A stretch of DNA of 64,000 nt from contig NC_063020.1 of the NCBI RefSeq assembly GCF_020509005.1, positions 1,674,001 to 1,738,000 of the forward strand, read 5' to 3'. The translations under genes were made by a program, and so were the position numbers. Of the stretch, positions 56,997 to 64,000 are shown one piece after another; the first letter of the stretch is position 1, and each line of letters starts with the position of its first letter. Source of the stretch: Fulvia fulva (Eukaryota; Ascomycota; Dothideomycetes; Mycosphaerellales; Mycosphaerellaceae). Under the pieces are notes generated by a model. That model had not been told where the DNA came from, made no database searches, and saw only the letters and a program-made list of their open reading frames with translations.

Positions 56997-58145
56997 GAGC
57001 TACGCCGAAAATTAGCTCGTTGTCATCCTCACTCTGACGATCGAAGCCAGCGGCGGCATGCCAATCATGCTTCATCAAAGGGTTGGTCTCTGCTCTCCCG
57101 CTATTTGCGGTCAGTACCACGACACCTGCGAGTGCCAGACTCGCCTCGGACCCTATTGCACGACTTTCGCTACAGGGCGGACGTGCCTGTGCCATTGACC
57201 AACATGGTCACTGATTTCGTTGAAGTCCTCGTTAGCGATCTTCGCCGTCAGGAGCATAAGGCCAGCTTGGAGACATGCGGCTTCGAGATACGTGGGTTGC
57301 GCTCAACTATGGCCTACGAAGATTTCGGGGGTCAAGAGCGCGTCGATGCAGTATACGTGGAAGATGTCAAGACACAACTTCGGGAAGACTTTGGGGCCTC
57401 GCACATTGACATTATGCGCGTGAGGGTAGGCGCATATCTTGCTGACACGTACGCGGAAGTATACTGATGCGCACATGGGCAGGTACGAAGACGCCATCCG
57501 CACTTTCCTTTGTCCATCGGGACATCGTTCGAGCATCATCAGCCGTCCACCGCGGCTCATATTGGTTGGTCATGCGACAGCCCCATTGGCATCAGCCGCT
57601 GAGCGTGTGCAGATACCACAATGGATAGTGCCAAGGCCATGGTGAAAGATCTTCTGCTACATACTGGGCAAAGTTGTCGGCAGGGATACTTTCAGATCTT
57701 AAAGTATGTGTTCCAGGCACCTTCTGGCGCAGAGGCACATGACTGACATATGCAGCGTGTGGAAACCATTGCGTGGGCCTCTCGAGGACTGGCCGCTTGC
57801 AGTCTGCGACCAGCAGACTGTGGACACCACCACGGATCTTGCCCAGTCAACAATACTCCACCAGGACTACGCGAACCACAACTGCCAAGTCCATTACAAC
57901 AAGAACCAGCGGTGGTTCTATCTCAGTCGGCAACAGCCGGATGAAATCATGATATTCCGGCAGTTTGATAGTCGACGGCCTGGAAATAATGGTATGTCGG
58001 GTTATATTTCGGGCTTGACTTTGTATCTGATGAAAGACCAGGCACGCCGCATTCCTCTTTCGCAGATCCTTCGACCCCCGCTCAAGCCACACCTCGTGAG
58101 AGTGTCGAAGTCATGGCCGTGCTGCATTTTCAGCCAAAAATCTGA
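56997..58145 (+). CDS. AsaB/GA4-desaturase-like oxygenase A (five exons, start uncertain)
   Basis: Exons (56997)-57425, 57483-57564, 57613-57703, 57756-57991 and 58042-58145; introns of 57, 48, 52 and 50 nt, all GT-AG and each restoring alignment to the paralogue at 58222. The protein shows SLLSRYLRSVP, GFEIRGLRSTMAYEDFGG, IMRVRVRRRHPHFPL, QPSTAAHIDTT (HxD pair), NVWKPLRGPLEDWPLAVCD, QRWFYLSRQQPDEIMIFRQFDS, GTPHSSFADP and TPRESVEVMAVLHFQP. These are signatures of the family of AsaB (aspergillic acid), CTB9 (cercosporin) and GA4 desaturase, thought to be non-heme iron hydroxylases/desaturases of secondary metabolism. The first exon is open from 56997 but has no in-frame ATG near the expected start, so the N-terminus is unresolved or lost. 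No cluster genes (synthase, transporter) surround it. Confidence 0.72.
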
Positions 58146-58221
58146 GCACCAGCGGACGGCGCTCATAGCCTTGAGTCGACGCTGTTGAAGGAGATTGAGG
58201 CCATCGCTGGCATACACGGGA

Positions 58222-59088
58222 TCAGAACACGACCAACGCACGAGCCTCGATGCTCTCCCGCGGCAGCTCGTTTGGTCGTGCTGCCGGATTGAGGAAACTG
58301 CAGTGCGGTACGCCTCCGACCGCCTCACAGCCGAAATCGCTCTATTTGAAGATAATGATTTCGTCTGCACGATGGTCGGAGAGAAAGTACCACCGCTGCT
58401 GCTCATTGTGCCGCAGTGAGATGTTCTCGGTAAAGTACTCAGGATAGACCATGTCCGTGGTATCACAAGAAGATTGCTGTACTGTCGATGCATCGCAAAG
58501 ACAAAGCGGCCAATCATTGACTGGACCACGAAGAGGCTTCCATACATTGATCCACTGGTACCTCCTTGCCATGAACTCTTCCGCATCGTGGCCGAACTGC
58601 CTCGTCATCTCTTCCACTGTAGATGCAGAAGTGGCATCGACATGAGCGATGGTGGTTGGCTGCGCGAAGTCATACTCTTTACCTGTCGATGTCGGGAACT
58701 GGGCGTGACGTTTACGAATGCCGAATCTGAAGAACTTCACATGTTCAGCACCGAGCCAGCCGCGGACGTGGTCTTCGAGTTCTTTGAAGTAGACATTCCG
58801 GATCAACTTCTCGTCGTCGAAGTCGCCGTACGACATCTTGCTGTGCATTCGATGCACAACGAACCCGGCTTTATCGTACGACAACGCCGTCTCCCGTCCA
58901 CGCAAGTCGGTGAAGATGGTGTTCACCCATTGGCGTTCGATGTTCGTCGTCGGTATGCCCTCACAATCGCCATACATCATGTGGTAGGCTTTCTCGTCCT
59001 CTGGAACCGAAGCGACGTACGAGAAGAGAGCGGTGACCTGAGCGGCGTCTTCGCTGCTTGCGTCCATGACGACTGACGAGCGTCGCAT
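58222..59088 (-). pseudogene. AsaB/GA4-desaturase-like oxygenase B, intronless, with premature TAG
   Basis: From the ATG at 59088 (or 59067) one frame runs without introns through the family motifs: ALFSYVASVPEDEKAY, GFVVHRMHSKMSYGDFDDE, FRFGIRKRHAQFPT, QPTTIAHVDAT, NVWKPLRGPVNDWPLCLCD, QRWYFLSDHRADEIIIFK. A TAG at 58342-58344 then stands where the paralogue has Gln (FRQFDS). The frame continues past it with the expected end, GVPHCSFLNPAA ... LPRESIEARALVVF, to a TGA at 58222. As written the protein has 248 residues and lacks the conserved C-terminal 39, including a conserved His. CAG to TAG would explain the stop in one step. It is tail-to-tail with gene A, 76 bp apart. Confidence 0.75.
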
Positions 59089-59525
59089 CGGAGGAAAATG
59101 CTGCCTTAATCCAGGAAGAGCTGGGGCGGTGTCCTACAGGTTCCGCCAATGGGGCGGGTAGCGGTGAGCAGCCTAGTGCCGGAGTGCAGGCTCCAAGGTT
59201 TATGCGACGCAGGATCACAGATTCCGGAAGTCAGTCAATCCAGGCTTTGCAGTCGCGAATCTGTCACTCGTGTAAAACTTGTGATGCAGTCGGGGAAACA
59301 TCTCACAAGCATGTTGTGGAACCAATAAAACGAGCCGCGCAACGCTAGTTCCCAAGAAGCCGGGGCGTCTTGCGGCAATCAAACCAGTGTCCGCCTCGTT
59401 TCTCGCACAACAACATCACCACATCCACATCAACACCCTCCAAATCAGACTCCCCCATACCCGGCGCATTGTTAGTGTTGCACGACAGTCTGCAGAGTTG
59501 TGACTTACTGACCTGCAACAGCAAC
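59089..59525. other. Intergenic region
   Basis: About 440 bp between two divergent genes; no coding feature supported. Confidence 0.5.
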
Positions 59526-59681
59526 ATGGAGTCCGCAAAGCCCAGCTTCACTGCACAGGCTCCAGTCGCCAAAACTGCCAAGGCCCAGCCATGGAAAGCT
59601 CACTGGCCTCCAAAGAAGGTCGACACTTCTGCACCATATGGTTTCAAGAAAGGAGAGACGATCATCAACAGCGGTAACTAA
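59526..59681 (+). CDS. Hypothetical 51-residue protein
   Basis: From the ATG at 59526 a short basic protein, MESAKPSFTAQAPVAKTAKA then PWKAHWPPKKVDTSAPYGFKK, ends at a TAA at 59679-59681. There is no signal peptide, membrane segment or known domain. The composition (Lys, Ala, Pro, aromatic) is not random-looking, and the start context is acceptable (gcaacATGga). An intron may lie upstream or downstream. It could be a small conserved fungal protein; I do not recognise it. Confidence 0.4.
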   Translation: MESAKPSFTAQAPVAKTAKAQPWKAHWPPKKVDTSAPYGFKKGETIINSGN

Positions 59682-59890
59682 GCTTGAACAGAGGTACGGA
59701 TTCGCGTGGTCCACTCAAGGTCTTCTTCAACTCAACCTATGCTGACGTGCGTCGTCAGATGGTCTACGTTGCTCATAGACTATCTCATAGAGCGGCGCAA
59801 AAGCTACGATGTAGCGTTCAGCATGGCGTAACTGGAGTGGGTGAATAATCGTGGCAATAACATCATGCTTCCCAGAGTACTACTACTTAA

Positions 59891-61457
59891 TCAAGCTAAT
59901 TGGCCTGTCTCCAAGTCATCCTCGTGCGTGGTCCTCCGCCGAATGGATGGCCAAAACCAACTGGTGAGTCGCTGTCTCCATCTGGGCATCAGCAACAACA
60001 CGGACAACACCAACGTTGGTCCCGCCGCCGCAAAGAAGACCCAGATAGGGAGCGTCCCTTGCCCAAACAAAGATGAATCCATTCCAAAGAAGGCCGCTAT
60101 CAATGTCAATGGCACGAAAATAGTCGCCAAACGGGTAAGACGCCCGAGGTCCTCAGCCTGCGCAATCGCTTTCTGGGACTCCGCGTGGCTCGCAAGCTGG
60201 ATGACGTTACGAGCGCCACGGTTGCATTCGTCAGCGATATCCTGTGCCGCACGGATCAAGCCATCAAAGTCGCGATACAACTTGCTCTGAGTGTGCCCTG
60301 TCATGTGCAACTCGGTCTGGGTCACGCTCAGCGCGTGCGGCCAGCTTGATTGCTCTTCCAACGCAAGAGGACCACCTTTCAGACGTCTCCTGTGCTCGTT
60401 CAAAACTTGCTGATGGTGCAGCAGGTTTGACATGGATGCATTCTCTGGCTCGAAGGCATCGGCTAGCCGAACTTCGTCGTCGACTAGGCGCTGAATCAGG
60501 TTGAGGAACTGGGATCCGGAAGCGGCGGCAAAAGCGAATAATTTACTTAGGGCATGCAGCGAGCTTGATCGTGCGAGGTTGATGTCGAGGCCATAATCAT
60601 AATTCCGCCAGAGGTGCATTGCGTTTTGGTCGATGCACTCTGCACTGATGTTCGGGTCATCCGTGGATCCTCGGGTCGGCGTGCCATCTCTTGCCTCACA
60701 TGCCCTTCCGAAGACCGTAGGACGAAAGATGGTGTTGGCTGGGTTGCTGCCCAGTGGTGCTAGTAAATGCCGACCCTTGGGTCCGTCGGCCAGGTTGTGG
60801 CTTCCGAAGTCTAGCCAAATCAGAGCTGTATCAAGGGCGTCAGCATTTCCCATCATCGGCCGCAGGGAGTGGTTTACCAAACCAGCCAATTTCGGTCTGC
60901 TTTACGCATATGGAGATGTCTTGGCCGAAGCTGAAGTTTGTACCATCATGGACGCAAATGCTGTGAAGCAAGGAGTCGCCGAGCCCAACCTCATCGTTTC
61001 GAATGGAGTCGAGATACGAGCCGAAAAGACCTCTCGTGCGTTGCCGGAGCTTTTGCACATGCGACACGCTGCTCCTAGTGCTCTCGTCCGAGTCAAGCAG
61101 GTATCCCAAAGTCGTGAGCCGAAGACGTGGCTCCATTACCGCCTGAGATGCGACTGGCGGCCATGTTCGAGCCAATTGGACTGGTTGCTTCGCATACAAC
61201 TGCAAGTGATGCTCGAGAAATTCGATGTCAACGTCAACCCTGCTTCCCACAGCCGACAGCCATTCCGGAGATGGGTAGCCACGCAAGAAGAGGAGATCAC
61301 TTTGTGCTTGGCGATGTGGTTCATAGTCAGTCAACTCGGCAGGGTGCTGCAATTTGACCATGGGATCTGTACGCTGAAAGTCATACAGTACTGCGAAGGT
61401 GCCATTTCCGGGCCGCTCTGGACCTCTCGAGTCTTCACGTTGGAGGAATAACTTCAT
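59891..61457 (-). CDS. CorA-like Mg2+ transporter family protein (two exons)
   Basis: Exons 61457-60878 and 60825-59891, joined over a 52-nt intron (GTAAAC...GATACAG with a GCTGAC branch site), give 504 residues. The N-terminal soluble domain has FLRGYPSPEWLSAVGSRVDVDIEFLEHHL, a block seen in fungal CorA-like proteins. The C-terminus has two membrane helices, about 421-440 (LATIFVPLTLIAAFFGM) and 449-470 (LPIWVFFAAAGPTLVLSVLLLM), with a short loop. The CorA signature GMN reads GMD here (FFGMDSS), so the selectivity-filter Asn is replaced. The tail is basic and cytosolic. Family membership is good; Mg2+ transport is uncertain because of the GMD change. This large fungal group often lacks a proven transport role. 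Confidence 0.75.
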
Positions 61458-62605
61458 TGCCAGAGCTCAGATGCTCCGTAGCAGAGCGCGCCGAAAACTG
61501 TTCTACTGTTGCTTCCCAAGCAGTGTAGCCTGAAACACCCGGTCAGCGCATGCTCTCAAAGTTTCGCGACATGCGGTCTGGTCGAGCTGGTTCTCACTCT
61601 TGGCGCTGTTCAATGATTCGGTGGCGTTTGACCGGTCAGAAGCACATGCAGCTTCGCATGACATCGAACCGAGTTCAAAGCTCTCGGGCATTCTTGCAAA
61701 TCTTGAAAGCGATCGGACGAAACCAGCTCGAAACTGCCAAAGACAGCCAGTGTGCTGGTCTTCGTTATATGTTGGTTCATACCGTTGCGGTCTCGAGTTC
61801 GAGCAAGGCGTTGCCTTCCTTGGGCGTCGATGGTCCAGTAGCTATGGCAGGGCGAGCATCACACGGCGCTCTCTTCGTTGCTCCATCTCACCGAGTTCAG
61901 CTGTGGCTACTCCACGTTTGTTCGTGGGAGAATGCGAACCACAGGCATGCAGGAGCTACATCACCAAGCCACTCGTGAAGCATGTCGTCTCGATGCCTTG
62001 CCGCCCGAAAAATTACATTGGGCTCTACTCCAGCCTGTCACCGGTGCAGGTACCGCCTTGTGCGAAAAAGAGTCGGCTTCGACGTGTGGCCGCTAGAGTC
62101 GATTACCTGGGTGATGCTCAGCTGAACAAGGCAAATGGTCGCATTACGACTCCGGAAGGTACTGCTGGGTCGCCCTTCGTGCTTTATACTTGAATGCTAC
62201 GGTCACGCGCTTTAAGCGCTTCAATTGTAGGGCATGCGAGTGACATCTTCGTGGGATACGCTTCGCTGGCACCACATATCAGACATGTACCATTACGCTG
62301 ACGTCTGGCGTGTGGACTTGCATATACCTGGTGCCCAACGCGAGCCCTTGTGACTTGACTGACGGCCTAGCAGTGTCGCTCGCCCATCAAGAGACCTCGG
62401 GCCGTCTTCCCTCTTGTTTCGATGAATCACCTCGTCATTCAGACAATGCTGTGACAGCGACAATGCATAGAAGGTCCACTACGCTACCAGTACACCCCCA
62501 CCCACGCCTTCGCCTATTAGCACAGGCACCAGAGCGAGGCCAGCCCACGGTAGAGTCCGTGAAAGATCGAGATCATTCATGTTTCCTCGGCTAACGAACC
62601 CACAG
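61458..62605. other. Unassigned region before the NLR gene
   Basis: A plus-strand frame is open from 61534 to 62193 (219 codons) but has no in-frame ATG and no recognisable domain. A minus-strand frame 61503-61691 is similarly unassigned. Part of 62200-62605 probably contains the 5' exon(s) of the NLR gene, including the 'VHGLGG' strand expected upstream, which I could not find. Confidence 0.35.
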
Positions 62606-64000
62606 GTTGGTGATCACGTCAACACCATGGCTCAAAAAAGCATCGGACTTTGCCGTCTGCATACCAGAAGTGCGTAGGGAGCTCGGAAATGTCAACATAT
62701 ATTGCTTCGAGCCATGGCAGAGTGTCGATGACGGGTTTGCCTGGCCATATTTACTGAACTTTGGGAACGAGCTCGCGAACACATTGCTCTTACATCTCAA
62801 GGCTAGCCAGGTACGTAGGCGTCACTTCGGCGCTGTTCAATGATGCTTCCGTGAATGGTTACATCGACAGCAGCATGGCAATCGATCCGTCGTCCTCATG
62901 GCCCACAGCCTGGCGGGGTTCATTCTCAAGCAATGTGTCGTGGTCGCCGATGCCCAAAAAGATAGGTTTCGACTCCTTAGGGAAGCTTTGGCTGGCATTG
63001 TCTTAATGGGCTGCCCCCATGCCACAAAAGAAGCTCGTCGAACGGAACTGTACAACAAGTCGAACGACATTTTGCGATTATCGAATCTCGGACGACGCGT
63101 CAAAGATCGCCTGCAGTACGGGCAAGAGCTGCTGAATACATGCAGAAGATTCGACGATGTGTGCAACGACACCAACATACTCTCACTGCACGAGCAACGA
63201 CCAACAAGAGTTCCGGTGCGCTTAGGGTCATCGGCGCAATATGTAAGTGGAACAAGCATCCTTTAAAGGCGATCCTCTGATCTTGTATAGCTCGTGGGAA
63301 AGCGAATGGCCAAGATAGACTCTGGAAAGCCCGAAGTTTTGACTAGCATTGATTCGGACCATCGAAGCCTACCAAGCCTTGAAGATGATCAGGCTCCCTT
63401 GAAACTGGACGAGATCGCCTTCCGAGAGTTGAAGAGGATACTCAGCATGAGCGGGAGGTCATCATTTGACAACGCTGAACCCGTAATGCCTGGTGTTGTA
63501 ACCCGGACACCTGTCGCGTTGGAACCACTGATCCAAGCTTTCGTGAAGCCTAGGCTTCCCAACCTTCCATTCTTCGAGCTCAATATATCGCGACAGCGTA
63601 CCAAAGATTTCCACGGTCGTGAGGAGGTACTCGAGAAACTGGATACACAACTCCTGTCGGGCCCAAATATGGCCATACTGTACGGCACGGGCGGCTTTGG
63701 CAAATCTGAAGTTGCTTTAGAGTTTGTACATCGCCGTCGCGGTCGCTTCGATGCAATCTTCTGGCTAAAGGCAGACAATCTGTCCAAGATGCGTCAAGAC
63801 TTCGGACGCTTTGCGGCGCAGCTTGGCCTTGAAGATGAGGGTGGAGCCACAGATCCTTTCACCAGCCGCGAAATGATGAAGACCTGGTTGGAAGAACCGA
63901 TCCAGGCTCCAAACAAGAGTGGCAGACAAGTTGCAACATGGCTCGTCGTCTTCGATGGCGCGGACGATCTGAAGGTGTTGAATGAATTCAAGTCGATATA
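62606..64000 (+). CDS. NLR-type STAND protein with alpha/beta-hydrolase-like N-terminus and NB-ARC (partial, 3' end outside window)
   Basis: Exons 62606-62810, 62871-63242 and 63291 to beyond 64000, with introns of 60 nt (GTACGT...GACAG) and 48 nt (GTAAGT...TATAG), both phase 0. The first domain is a lipase/PGAP1-like hydrolase: RSVVLMAHSLAGFILKQ, where active enzymes have GHSLGG, then GIVLMGCPHA and ILSLHEQRPTRV. After a linker follows an NB-ARC: DFHGREEVLEKL, P-loop YGTGGFGKSE, FDAIFWLKADN, Walker B-like WLVVFDGADD. Such fungal NLRs act in non-self recognition and programmed cell death and usually end in TPR or other repeats, which would lie right of the window. The first coding exon(s) upstream of 62606 are not resolved. 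Confidence 0.8.

Noticed and set aside
57439..57704. Frameshifts making AsaB-like gene A a pseudogene
   Set aside because: Four GT-AG introns restore the frame and match the paralogue at each junction.
61534..62193. A 219-codon plus-strand open frame before the NLR gene
   Set aside because: No in-frame ATG, no domain and no splice signal linking it to the NLR; kept only as a region note.
1..64000. CRISPR arrays, rRNA, tRNA or bacterial-type operons
   Set aside because: No regular spacer-repeat array, rRNA segment or clear tRNA cloverleaf was seen; genes have eukaryotic introns. A tRNA scan was not possible by eye with full certainty.

Overview
This window is nuclear DNA of a filamentous ascomycete (Pezizomycotina; a dothideomycete of the Mycosphaerellales type is my best guess, but that is inference). 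The signs are short GT-AG introns of about 48-60 nt, single-copy eukaryotic genes (MCM4, NEDD8, tubulin cofactor A, Elongin A, a THO subunit, 6-phosphogluconate dehydrogenase), an NLR-type STAND gene, and transposons full of RIP-like C-to-T mutation, in which TAG codons stand where Gln or Trp is expected.

Positions 1-16,085 are dead transposons: a chromodomain Ty3/gypsy pol (cut by the window start), a reverse-strand Ty1/copia element, a second gypsy element with two 184-bp LTRs, and the N-terminal part of a Mutator-like transposase.

Positions 17,109-36,323 hold one host gene for a small SANT/Myb-like protein, split by an 18.4-kb nested island whose layers can be read from duplicated target sites. 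A hAT element (15-bp terminal inverted repeats, 8-bp duplication GCTGCAAA) sits in the gene. A copia element (235-bp LTRs, 5-bp duplication CGAGT) sits in the hAT. Two LINEs sit at exactly the same site in the copia 5' LTR (three copies of a 15-bp target, with the unoccupied site still present in the 3' LTR). The older LINE is RIP-degraded. The younger is nearly intact: its ORF1 and ORF2 overlap as TGATG, but ORF2 has five nonsense codons in the linker between endonuclease and reverse transcriptase. A paralogue of the split gene follows at 36,748.

Positions 37,025-55,486 are a conserved gene-dense stretch: Mtf2-like mitochondrial factor, CMR1-type WD40 protein, a 2EXR/F-box-like protein, NEDD8, MCM4, tubulin cofactor A, Elongin A, THOC7-like protein, HD-domain hydrolase, 6-phosphogluconate dehydrogenase and a secreted GPI-type protein. 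Replication, transcription elongation and mRNA export genes are neighbours here but no operon logic is implied. ACGCGT (MCB-like) sites lie upstream of CMR1 and MCM4.

Positions 56,210-64,000 are accessory: a broken amidase 3' end, two tail-to-tail AsaB/GA4-desaturase-like paralogues (one with four introns, the other intronless with a premature stop), a 51-residue protein, a CorA-like membrane protein, and the start of a hydrolase-NB-ARC NLR gene that runs off the window.
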